This document shows, in pieces, positions 10,183-21,139 of a stretch of DNA of 64,000 nucleotides (positions are counted from its first letter, which is position 1; every line of letters starts with the position of its first letter). The notes under the pieces were generated by a model that worked only from the letters and a program-made list of their open reading frames with translations, was not told the origin of the DNA and did not search any database. The stretch lies in contig OX424569.1 in the NCBI GenBank assembly GCA_949152475.1, positions 19,257,170 through 19,321,169 of the forward strand, read 5' to 3'. Source of the DNA: Terebella lapidaria. Lineage: Eukaryota; Annelida; Polychaeta; Terebellida; Terebellidae. The position numbers and the translations under genes are program-made.

Positions 10183-13100
10183 TATGTTTACTGGAAGCCG
10201 TTGGTGGTGGGTTAGGAGAGGTCAGTGCGGCGTTACCCGTGTATTGTATGTTTACTGGAAGCAGTTGGTGGTGTTAGAAAGAGAGGTCAGTGCGGCGTTA
10301 CCCGTGTATTGTATGTTTACTGGAAGCCGTTGGCGTTTGGGAGAGGAGAGGTCAGTGCGGCGTTACTTGTGTGTTGTATGTTTACTGGAAGCCGTTGGTG
10401 GTGGGAGAAGGAGAGGTCAGTGTGGCGTTACCCGTGTACTGTATGTTTACTGAAAGCCGTTGGTGGTGTGGAGAGGAGAGGTCAGTGCTGCGTTACCCGT
10501 GTACTGTATGTTTACTGGAGGCTGTTGGTGGTTGGAGAAGGAGAGGTCAGTGTGGCGTTACCCGTGTACTGTATGGTTACTGGAAGCCATTGATGGTGGG
10601 GGGAGGAGAGGTCAGTGCGGCGTTACCCGTGTACTGTATGTTTACTGGAAGCCGTTGGTGGTGGGGGAGGAGTGGTCAGTGCGGCGTTACCCGTGTACTG
10701 TATGTTTACTGGAAGCCGTTGGTGGTGGGGGGAGGAGAGGTCAGTGCGGCGTTACCCGTGTACTGTATGTTTATTGGAAGCCGTTGGTGGTGGGAGAGGA
10801 GAGGTCAGTGCGGCGTTATCCGTGTACTGTATGTTTACTGGAAGCCGTTGGTGGTGGGGGGAGGAGAGGTCAGTGCGGCGTTACCCGTGTACTGTATGTT
10901 TACTGGAAGCCGTTGGTGGTGGGGAGAGGAGAGGTCAGTGCGGCGTTACCCGTGTACTGTATGTTTACTGGAAGCTGTTGGTGGTGGGAGAGGAGAGGTC
11001 AGTGCAGCGTTACCCGTGTACTGTATGTTTACTGGAAGCCGTTGAAGGTGGGGGGAGGAGAGGTCAGTGCGGCATTACCCGTGTACTGTATGTTTACTGG
11101 AGGCCGTTGGTGGTGGGGAGAGGAGAGGTCAGTGCGGCGTTACCCGTGTACTGTATGTTTACTGGAAGCCGTTGAAGGTGGGGGGAGGAGATGTCAGTGC
11201 GGCGTTACCCGTGTATTGTATGTTTACTGGAAGCCGTTGGTGGGGGGGGGGGAGGAGAGGTCAGTGCGGCGTTACCCATGTACTGTATGTTTAGTGGAAG
11301 CCGTTGGTGGTGGGAGAGGAGAGGTCAGTGCGGCAATACCCGTGTACTGTATGTTTACTGGAAGCCGTTGAAGGTGGGGGGAGGAGAGGTCAATGCGGCG
11401 TTACCCGTGTACTGTATGTTTACTGGAAGCCGTTGAAGGTGGGGGGAGGAGAGGTCAGTGCGGCGTTACCCGTGTATTGTATGTTTACTGAAAGCCGTTG
11501 GTGGTGGCGGGAGGAGAGGTCAGTGCGGCGTTACCTGTGTACTGTATGTTTACTGGAAGCCGTTGGTGGTGGGAGAGGAGAGGTCAGTGCGGCGTTACCC
11601 GTGTACTGTATGTTTACTGGAAGCCATTGGTGGTGGGGGGAGGAGTGGTCAGTGCGGCATTACCCGTGTACTGTATGTTTACTGGAAGCCGTTGGTGGTG
11701 GGGGGAGGAGAGGTCAGTGCGGCGTTACCCGTGTACTGTATGTTTACTGGAAGCTTTTGAAGGTGGGGGGAGGAGAGGTCAGTGCGGCGTTACCAGTGTA
11801 TTGTATGTTTACTGGAAGCCGTTGGTGGTGGGGAGAGGAGAGGTCAGTGCGGCGTTACCCGTGTACTGTATGTTTACTGGAAGCCGTTGAAGGTGGGGGG
11901 AGGAGAGGTCAGTGCGGCGTTACCCGTGTATTGTATGTTTACTGGAAGCCGTTGGTGGGTGTGGGAGGAGAGGTCAGTGCGGCGTTACCCGTGTACTGTA
12001 TGTTTACTGGAAGCCGTTGGTGGGTTTGGGAGGAGAGGTCAGTGCGGCGTTACCTGTGTACTGTATGTTTACTGGAAGCCGTTGGTGGTGGGAGAGGAGA
12101 GGTCAGTGCGGCAATACCCGTGTACTGTATGTTTACTGGAAGCCGTTGAAGGTGGGGGGAGGAGAGGTCAGTGCGGCGTTACCCGTGTATTGTATGTTTA
12201 CTGGAAGCCGTTGGTGGTGGGGGAAGGAGAGGTCAGTGCGGCAATACCCGTGTACTGTATGTTTACTGGAAGCCGTTGAAGGTGGGGGGAGGAGAGGTCA
12301 GTGTGGCGTTACCCGTGTACTGTATGTTTACTGGAAGCCGTTGGTGGTGGGGGAAGGAGAGGTCAGTGCGGCGTTACCCTTGTATTGTATGTTTACTGGA
12401 AGCCGTTGGTGGTGGGGGAGGAGAGGTCAGTGCGGCATTACCCATGTACTGTATGTTTACTGGACGCCGTTGGTGGTGGGAGAGGAGAGGTCAGTGTGGC
12501 GTTACCCGTGTACTGTATGTTTACTGGAAGCCGTTGGTGGTGGGGGAAGGAGAGGTCAGTGCGGCGTTACCCGTGTATTGTATGTTTACTGGAAGCCGTT
12601 GGTGGTGGGTTAGGAGAGGTCAGTGCGGCATTACCCGTGTACTGTATGTTTACTGGAGGCCGTTGGTGGTGGGAGAGGAGAGGTCAGTGCGGGGATACCC
12701 GTGTACTGTATGTTTACTGGAAGCCGTTGGTGGTGGGAGAGGAGAGGTCAGTGCGGCAATACCCGTGTACTGTATGTTTACTGGAAGCCGTTGAAGGTGG
12801 GGGGAGGAGAGGTCAGTGCGGCAATACCCGTGTACTGTATGTTTACTGGAAGCCGTTGAAGGTGGGGGGAGGAGAGGTCAGTGCGGCGTTACCCGTGTAT
12901 TGTATGTTTACTGGAAGCCGTTGGTGGTGGGGGAAGGAGAGGTCAGTGCGGCAATACCCGTGTACTGTATGTTTACTGGAAGCCGTTGAAGGTGGGGGGA
13001 GGAGAGGTCAGTGTGGCGTTACCCGTGTACTGTATGTTTACTGGAAGCCGTTGGTGGTGGGGGAACCAGAGGTCAGTGCGGCGTTACCCGTGTATTGTAT

Positions 13101-16100
13101 GTTTACTGGAAGCCGTTGGTGGTGGGGGAGGAGAGGTCAGTGCGGCATTACCCATGTACTGTATGTTTACTGGAAGCCGTTGGTGGTGGGGGAAGGAGAG
13201 GTCAGTGCGGCGTTACCCGTGTATTGTATGTTTACTGGAAGCCGTTGGTGGTGGGTTAGGAGAGGTCAGTGCGGCATTACCCGTGTACTGTATGTTTACT
13301 GGAGGCCGTTGGTGGTGGGAGAGGAGAGGTCAGTGCGGGGATACCCGTGTACTGTATGTTTACTGGAAGCCGTTGGTGGTGGGGGAAGGAGAGGTCAGTG
13401 CGGCGTTACCCGTGTATTGTATGTTTACTGGAAGCCGTTGGTGGTGGTTGGAGGAGAGGTCAGTGCGGCGTTACCCGTGAACTGTATGTTTACTGGAAGC
13501 CGTTGGTCGTGGGAGAGGAGAGGTCAGTGCGGGGATACCCGTGTACTGTATGTTTACTGTAAGCCGTTGAAGGTGGGGGGAGGAGAGGTCAGTGCGGCGT
13601 TACCCGTGTACTGTATGTTTACTTCAAGCCTTTGGTGGTGGGAGAGGAGAGGTCAGTGCGGCAATACCCGTGTACTGTATGTTTACTGGAAGCCGTTGAA
13701 GGTAGGGGGAGGAGCGGTCAGTGCGGCGTTACCCATGTACTGTATGTTTACTGGAAGCCGTTGGTGGTGGGGGGAGGAGAGGTCAGTGCGGCAATACCCG
13801 TGTACTGTATGTTTACTGGAAGCCGTTGAAGGTGGGGGGAGGAGAGGTCAATGCGGCGTTACCCGTGTAGTGTATGTTTACTGGAAGCCGTTGGTGGTGG
13901 GGGGAGGAGAGGTCAGTGCGGCGTTACCCGTGTACTGTATGTTTACTGGAAGCCGTTGGTGGTGGGAGAGGAGAGGTCAGTTCGGCGTTACCCGTGTACT
14001 GTATGTTTCCTGGAAGCCGTTGAAGGTGGGGGGAGGAGAGGTCAGTGCGGCGTTACCCGTGTATTGTATGTTTACTGGAAGCCGTTGGTGGTGGGGGGAG
14101 GAGAGGTCAGTGCGGCGTTACCTGTGTACTGTATGTTAACTGGAAGCCGCTGATGGTTGGGGATAGGAGAGGTCAGTGCGGCGTTACCTGTGTACTGTAT
14201 GTTAACTGGAAGCCGCTGATGGTTGGGGAGAGGAGCCGTTGGTGGTGGGAGAGGAGAGGTCAGGGCAGCGTTACCCGTGTACTGTATGTTTACTGGAAGC
14301 CGTTGGTGGTGGGAGAGGAGAGGTCAGTGCAGGGTTACCCGTGTACTCTATGTTTACTGGAAGCCGTTGGTGGTGGGAGAGGAGAGGTCAGTGCGGCAAT
14401 ACCCGTGTACTGTATGTTTACTGCAGGCCGTTGGTGGTGGGGAGAGGAGAGGTCAGTGCGGCGTTACCCGTGTACTGTATGTTTACTGGAAGCTGTTGAA
14501 GGTGGGGGGAGGAGAGGTCAGTGCGGCGTTACCCGTGTATTGTATGTTTACTGGAAGCCGTTGGTGGTGGGGGGAGGAGAGGTCAGTGCGGCGTTACCCG
14601 TGTACTCTATGTTTACTGGAAGCCGTTGGTGGTGGGTGAGAGGAGAGGTCAGTGCGGCGTTACCCGTGTACTGTATGTTTACTGGAAGCCGTTGGTGGTG
14701 GGAGAGGAGAGGTCAGTGCGGCGTTACCCGTGTACTGTATGTTTACTGGAAGCCGTTGGTGGTATGGGGAGGAGAGGTCAGTGCTACGTTACCTGTGTAC
14801 TGTATGTTTACTGGAAGCCGTTGGTGGTGGGGAGAGGAGAGGTCAGTGCGGCGATATCCGTGTACAGTATGTTTACTGGAAGCCGTTGGTTATGGGAAGA
14901 AGGAGAGGTCAGTGTGGCGTTACCCGTGTATTGTATGTTTACTGGAAGCCGTTGGTGGTGGGGGGAGGAGAGGTCAGTGCGGCGTTACCCGTGTATTGTA
15001 TGTTTACTGGAAGCCGTTGGTGGTGGGAGAAAGAGAGGTCAGTGTGGCGTTACCCGTGTACTCTATGTTTACTGGAAGCCGTTGAAGGTGGGGGGAGGAG
15101 AGGTCAGTGCGGCGTTACTTGTGTGTTGTATGTTTACTGGAAGCCGTTGTGGTGGGAGAAGAGATGTCAGTGCAGCGTTACCCGTGTATTGTATGTTTAC
15201 TGGAAGCCGTTGGCGTTTGGGAGAGGAGAGGTCAGTGCGGTGTTACTTGTGTGTTGTATGTTTACTGGAAGCCGTTGGTGGTGGGAGAAGGAGAGGTCAG
15301 TGTGGCGTTACCCGTGTACTGTATGTTTACTGGAAGCCATTGGTGGTGGGGAGAGGAGAGGTCAGTGCTGCGTTACCCGTGTAATGTATGTTTACTGGAG
15401 GCCGTTGGTGGTTGGAGAAGGAGAGGTCAGTGCGGCGTTACCCATGTACTGTATGTTTACTGGAAGCTGTTGAAGGTGGGGGGAGGAGAGGTCAGTGCGG
15501 CCTTACCCGTGTACTGTATGTTTACTGGAGGCCGTTGGTGGTGGGGAGAGGAGAGGTCAGTGCGGAGTTACCCGTGTACTGTATGTTTACTGGAAGCCAT
15601 TGAAGGTGGGGGGAGGAGAGGTCAGTGCGGCGTTACCCGTGTATTGTATGTTTACTGGAAGCCGTTGGTGGGGGGGGGGGGGGGGGAGGAGAGGTCAGTG
15701 CGGCGTTACCCATGTACTGTATGTTTACTGGAAGCCGTTGGTGGTGGGAGAGGAGAGGTCAGTGCGGCTTTACCCGTGTACTGTATGTTTACTGGAAGCC
15801 GTTGAAGGTGGGGGGAGGAGAGGTCAGTGCGGCGTTACCGGTGTACTGTATGTTTACTCTAAGCCGTTGAAGGTGGGGGGAGGAGAGGTCAGTGCGGCGT
15901 TACCCGTGTATTGTATGTTTACTGGAAGCCGTTGGTGGTGGGGGGAGGAGAGGTCAGTGCGGCTTTACCCGTGTACTGTATGTTTACTGGAAGCCGTTGG
16001 TGGTGGGAGAGGAGAGGTCATTGCGGCGATACCGGTGTACTGTATGTTTACTGGAAGCCGTTGGCGGTGGGGGGAGGAGAGGTCAGTGTGGCGTTGCCCG

Positions 16101-18820
16101 TGTACCGTATGTTTACTGGAGGCCATTGGTGGTGGGGGATGGAGAGGGCAGTGCGGCGTTACCCGTGTACTGTATGTTTACTGGAAGCCGTTGGCGGTGG
16201 GGAGAGGAGAGGTCAGTGTGGCGTTGCCCATGTACTGTATGTTTACTGGAAGCCACTGGCGGTGTTGAGAGGAGTGATCAGTGTGGCGTTACCCGTGTAC
16301 TGTATGTTTACTGGAGGCCATTGGTGGTGGGGGATGGAGAGGGCAGTGCGGCGTTACCCGTGTACTGTATGTTTACTGGAAGCCGTTGGTGGTGGGGGAA
16401 GGAGAGGTCAATGTGGCGTTACCCGTGTACTGTATGTTTACTGGAAGCCGTTGGCGGTGGGGAGAGGAGAGGTCAGTGTGGCGTTGCCCATGTACTGTAT
16501 GTTTACTGGAGGCCGTTGGTGGTGGGAGAGGAGAGGTCAGTGCGGCATTACCTGTGTACTGTATGTTTACTGGAAGTCGTTGGTGGTGGGTGAGAGGTCA
16601 GTGCGGCGTTACCCGTGTACTGTATGTTTACTGGAGGCCGTTGGTGGTGGGGAGAGGAGAGGTCAGTGCGGCAATACCCGTGTACTGTATGTTTACTGGA
16701 AGCCGTTGGTGGTGGGGGGAGGAGAGGTCAGTGCGGCGATACCCGTGTACTGTATGTTTACTGGAGGCCGTTGGTGGTGGGGAGAGGAGAGGTCAGTGCG
16801 GCAATACCCGTGTACTGTATGTTTACTGGAAGCCGTTGGTGGTGGGGAGAGGAGAGGTCAGTGCGGCAATACCCGTGTACTGTATGTTTACTGGAAGCCG
16901 TTGGTGGTGGGGGGAGGAAAGGTCAGTGCTGCGTTACCCGTGTACTGTATGTTTACTGGAAGCCGTTGGTGGTGGGGGGAGGAGAGGTCAGTGCGGCGAT
17001 ACCCGTGTACTGTATGTTTACTGGAAGCCGTTGGTGGTGGGTGAGAGGAGAGGTCAGTGCGACGTTACCTGTGTACTGTATGTTTACTGGAAGCCGTTGG
17101 TGGTGGGTGAGAGGAGAGGTCAGTGCGACGTTTCCCGTGTACTGTATGTTTACTGGAAGCCGTTGGTGGTGGGTGAGAGGAGAGGTCAGTGCGACGTTAC
17201 CTGTGTACTGTATGTTTACTGGAAGCCGTTGGTGGTGGGTGAGAGGAGAGGTCAGTGCGACGTTTCCCGTGTACTGTATGTTTACTGGAAGCCGTTGGTG
17301 GTGGGGGGAGGAAAGGTCAGTGCTGCGTTACCCGTGTACTGTATGTTTACTGGAAGCCGTTGGTGGTGGGGAGAGGAGAGGTCAGTGCGGCGATACCCGT
17401 GTACTGTATGTTTACTGGAAGCTGTTGGTGGTGGGGAGAGGAGAGGTCAGTGCGGCGATACCCGTGTACTGTATGTTTACTGGAAGCCGTTGGTGGTGGG
17501 GAGACTAGAGGTCAGTGCGGCGATACCCGTGTACTGTATGTTTACTGGAAGCCGTTGGTGGTGGGGGGAGGAGAGGTCAGTGCTGCGTTACCCGTGTACT
17601 GTATGTTTACTGGAAGCCGTTGGTGGTGGGGGGAGGAGAGGTCAGTGCGGCGTTACCCGTGTATTGTATGTTTACTGGAAGCCGTTGGTGGTGGGTGAGA
17701 GGAGAGGTCAGTGCGACGTTACCCGTGTACTGTATGTTTACTGGAAGCCGTTGGTGGTGGGGAGAGGAAAGGTCAGTGCTGCGTTACCCGTGTACTGTAT
17801 GTTTACTGGAAGCCGTTGGTGGTGGGGAGAGGAAAGGTCAGTGCTGCGTTACCCGTGTACTGTATGTTTACTGGAAGCCGTTGGTGGTGGGTGAGAGGAG
17901 AGGTCAGTGCGACGTTACCCGTGTACTGTATGTTTACTGGAAGCCGTTGGTGGTGGGGAGAGGAGAGGTCAGTGCGGCGATACCTGTGTGCAGTATGTTT
18001 ACTGGAAGCCGTTGGTGGTGGGGGAGGAAAGGTCAGTGCGGCATTACCCGTGTACTGTATGTTTACTGGAAGCCGTTGAAGGTGGGGGGAGGAGAGGTCA
18101 GTGCGGCTTTACCCGTGTACTGTATGTTTACTGGAAGCCGTTGAAGGTGGGGGGGGAGAGGTCAGTGCGGCTTTACCCGTGTACTGTATGTTTACTGGAA
18201 GCCGTTGGTGGTGGGTGAGAGGTCAGTGCGGCGTTACCCGTGTACTGTATGTTTACTGGAAGCCGTTGGTGGTGAGTGAGAGGTCAGTGCGGCGTTACCC
18301 GTGTACTGTATGTTTACTGGAGGCCGTTGGTGGTGGGAGAGGAGAGGTCAGTGCAGCGTTACCAGTGTACTCTATGTTTACTGGAAGTCGTTTGTGGCGG
18401 GTGAGGAGAGGTCAGTGCGACGTTACCTGTGTACTGTATGTTTACTGGAAGCCGTTGGTGGTGGGGGGAGGAGAGGTCAGTGCGGCGTTACCCGTGTATT
18501 GTATGTTTACTGGAAGCCGTTGGTGGTGGGTGAGAGGAGAGGTCAGTGCGACGTTACCCGTGTACTGTATGTTTACTGGAAGCCGTTGGTGGTGGGGGAG
18601 GAGAGGTCAGTGCGGCGTTACCCGTGTACTGTATGTTTACTGGAAGCCGTTGGTGGTGGGGGGAGGAGAGGTCAGTGCGGCATTACCCGTGTACTGTATG
18701 TTTACTGGAAGCCGTTGGTGGTGGGGGGAGGAGAGGTCAGTGCGGCGTTACCCGTGTACTGTATGTTTCCTGGAAGCCGTTGGTGGTGGGGGGAGGAGAG
18801 GTCAGTGTGGCGTTACCCGT
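10183..18820 (+). repeat. 65-bp G-rich minisatellite, right block
   Basis: Continuation of the same array after the TRIM, in the same orientation, ending within a unit at GTTACCCGT (18820) where unrelated sequence begins. It contains local variants: a GGCGGTGGGG/GTTGCCC subfamily at about 16050-16500, a 132-bp dimer repeated twice at about 17038-17290, and the longest G-run in the array, 17 G, at 15670-15686. Confidence 0.97.
12171..13350 (+). repeat. Higher-order duplication (period 710 bp)
   Basis: The variant string from about 12171 recurs from 12881, offset 710 bp. For example the units beginning GTGTGGCGTTACCC at 12301 and 13011 have the same neighbours over several hundred bases. Confidence 0.75.
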
Positions 18821-18828
18821 TTCGAATA

Positions 18829-19970
18829 TGGCTAATATCTAGCTTATCATCGACTTTACAGCTTAGGAATCAATTGCGGACAAATAGGAAATGATATACG
18901 CGGATTATTCTGATGACCTTGAATTTGACCTTTGATCTTATTTTCAAGGTCAGAGCATAAAATGGCTAATATCTCGCTCATTATCTACTTTACTGCTTAG
19001 GAATCAATTGTGGACATATAGGAAATGATATAGTCCGAATATTGTGATGACCTTGGATTTGACCTTTGACCTCATTTTCAAGGTCAAAGAACAAAATGGC
19101 TAATATCTCGCTTTTTATCGATTTTATAACTTGAGAATCAACCGTGGACAGATAGGAAATGATATATGCTGAATATCGTCATGACCTTGAATTTGACCTT
19201 TGACCTCATTTTCAAGGTCAGAGCACAGAATGGCTAATATCTCGTTTATCATCAACTTCACAGATTAGGAATCAATTGTGGACGTATAGGAAATGATATA
19301 TGATGCATTCCGATATACCCCGGGCACCACGTAATTCAGGGCGCCCCGTGGTGAATGTAGCAAAACTCATCATTGAAATGGCTTCTAGGCTGTCACGGTT
19401 CCATGTTTCTCACAAACAGTGCACTGATATGGGCCTGTCATGTCCATATACTCCTGATTTATGCTTTCTGAAGGTGTCAATAATCACTAAAATTAAAAAA
19501 GACCCTTTAGATTTGATTGAAAAGATTTTTTATCATTTTTTCATACCAGGGTACACCTCTAGAAATAAACTAAATATTTCAACAAAATGGCGGCGACCTA
19601 CTTGGTACCCCAGGGTACCAAATAATGCATCATATGCTGATTATTATCGTGACCTTATTTGACCTTTGACCTCACTATGAAGGTGTCACAAGACAATTTG
19701 GCTAATAGCTTGTTTATTATCAAATTCACAACTCAGGATTCCATTGTGGACATACAGCAAATGATATATGCGGAATATTCTGATGACCTCTAATTTGACT
19801 TTTTATTTCATTTTGAAGGTCACAGGACATAACGACTATTACTAGTATCTCTCTTGTTACTGAATTTACAGCTTAGAAATCAATTATCACCGGTATGCTG
19901 AATACTCTCGTGACTTTAAATTTGACTGTGACCTTATTTTCAAGGCCACGGGACAAAATAGCTATTATAT
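18829..19970 (+). repeat. ~133-bp tandem repeat with AGGTCA half-sites (block 1, plus orientation)
   Basis: About eight units of roughly 133 bp. Each contains ATGGCTAATATCTCGCTTAT, a CTTTACAGCTTAGGAATCAA segment, GGACATATAGGAAATGATAT, then TGACCTTGAATTTGACC and CATTTTCAAGGTCAGAGCAC. Units start near 18829, 18961, 19095 and 19229; after a MITE (19301-19632) the array resumes and becomes more diverged. It fades into CCGGTAACCTATCTTAGCCC near 19975, which resembles the right end of the TIR-bounded element at 54308-55354. Perfect TGACCTTTGACCT motifs lie at 19060-19072, 19194-19206 and 19660-19672. The same family occurs at 54740-55335 and, inverted, at 59930-61384. Confidence 0.9.
19301..19632. 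mobile_element. 332-bp MITE with TA target duplication
   Basis: Inverted ends TGATGCATT...AATGCATCA with weaker similarity reaching about 32 bp inward (both arms continue into ACCCnGGG). The flanks are TA at 19299-19300 and 19633-19634. The surrounding 133-bp repeat supplies the empty site: other units read AAATGATATATGCTG, exactly the flanks joined with one TA. TA duplication suggests a Tc1/mariner-type non-autonomous element, but the terminal bases do not let me name a family. The open frame crossing it (19300-19662) has no recognisable protein. Confidence 0.75.
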
Positions 19971-20456
19971 AATGTCCGGTAACCTATCTTAGCCCTTGGG
20001 CTAATTTTTTAAATATGTTTTAACTCTGTTGGGTCTGCAGAGTTAAAACCGTAGGGTCATGCGGACGTATTTTGGTGGTTGTACTGGTGCAATATCATCT
20101 AATATATGCTAGCCAATTGATTGATAACAAATTTCAGACACCGATTATTCAACTTTAATCATGTAGATACATGTACTATGTGTCGCCTGTGGGGAAACGA
20201 AGCTGACGCCAAACACACGCATGTAAGATCAGTGTTGTTTAATGATGTGTAACAATATAACCTTAAACTAGTCATGAATTGTTCATTGGCGAATTTGTGT
20301 TCAACGTGCAACGCTATCCACTAGATGACCTCTTGTATTGGGTCAAATCAGTGGATATTGTTCATATATTTGTACATTTTTGTACAAATGATTAACAAAT
20401 TGTACCTGATTAACAAATTGTGCATAATCAAATTTGCAACGAATGCTTCCCTGCAG
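19971..20456. other. Non-coding stretch upstream of the first VWA exon
   Basis: AT-rich, no gene seen. It contains a perfect 12-bp hairpin at 20017-20049 (GTTTTAACTCTG, 9-base loop, CAGAGTTAAAAC). The last bases before 20457 (TTCCCTGCAG) form a splice acceptor with a modest pyrimidine tract. Confidence 0.6.
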
Positions 20457-20631
20457 TGCGATGCAGCGACTCAGAGAGAGCACTAGACATTGCGCTGCTG
20501 GTGGACTCCTCGGGAAGTGTAACTGTCGATGACCCGGAGAACTGGTCTAGGCTTCTCTCCTTCACTGCCGACATCGTTCGCTTATTCGACGTCGGACCGA
20601 ATAATGTCCAATTTGCGGCACTGCAGTACAG
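20457..20631 (+). CDS. VWA-collagen gene, first visible exon (N-terminal part of VWA domain)
   Basis: A 175-nt exon between acceptor CCCTGCAG and donor CAG|GTACCG. It enters in phase 1 and leaves in phase 2. It encodes the start of a von Willebrand factor A domain: ALDIALLVDSSGSV is beta-strand 1 with the metal-ion-dependent adhesion motif DxSxS (DSSGS), followed by a helix (WSRLLSFTADIVRLF) and VQFAALQY, the third strand. VWA domains are extracellular ligand-binding folds; with collagen repeats they are typical of matrix proteins. The codon left open (AG) is completed by the C that starts the exon at 52739, giving QYSY. Earlier exons, including any signal peptide, must lie left of the window or be unrecognised here. 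Host gene, apparently intact. Confidence 0.85.
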
Positions 20632-21139
20632 GTACCGTAAATACGAACGCTTGCTTTTGTTGTATTGCGATGGTGGCACAACTCATATCACTGGGCATAA
20701 TCCATGCTTGAATACAACTGTAGATAGGATAAAAGATAAGATAAGATACTATAGTATCTTATTAAGAGTGTAGTATCTTATCTATCAGATAAGACAAGAG
20801 TTTATTCATCAACAATGTAATTTGTACAAGTTTGTAATTGTACAAATGTAATTTCAGATGTAAATTGTAGATAGGCCTGGTGAAAACACGACAATGTACA
20901 ATATAAATATAACACCAGCATATTCCAATCATGAAAACACGACAATGTACAATATAAATATAACACCAGCATATTCCAAAGATTGATTGATGCAGTTTTT
21001 GTCAACTTTTGGTATTAGAACAGCATATCACCAGAAATTCAGGATTGTTTATAATTTACGCATTTCAGCAGTAACGTTAATGCAGTAAATTATATGCTTT
21101 GTGGTTATGGTTTTTCGCACCCCTTCACTTTCCGCATTC
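20632..21139. other. Start of the 32-kb intron: palindrome and short tandem duplication
   Basis: No gene seen. A perfect 18-bp palindrome lies at 20743-20760 (AAGATACTATAGTATCTT) within a GATAAG-rich stretch. A 51-bp direct duplication (TGAAAACACGACAATG... at 20881 and 20932) spans 20881-20981. Confidence 0.6.

Larger units (their letters stand above)
7530..12300 (+). repeat. Two related ~2-kb minisatellite superblocks flanking the TRIM
   Basis: Variant order in about 7530-9500 matches about 10200-12300 (offset near 2,688 bp at the left, 2,821 bp farther right). A diagnostic unit with TTTGGGAGAGGAG followed by TTACTTGTGTGTTG occurs near 6150, 7640, 10330 and 15205. The TRIM at 9700-10182 sits between the two superblocks, so it probably arrived after or near the duplication breakpoint. 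Order of events is inference. Confidence 0.7.

Noticed and set aside
1-18820. CRISPR array or telomere-type repeat
   Set aside because: Units are contiguous with no unique spacers, and the unit is not a telomere motif. The context is eukaryotic.
19300-19662. A 120-codon plus-strand frame
   Set aside because: It covers a MITE and its flanks; no protein similarity recognised.
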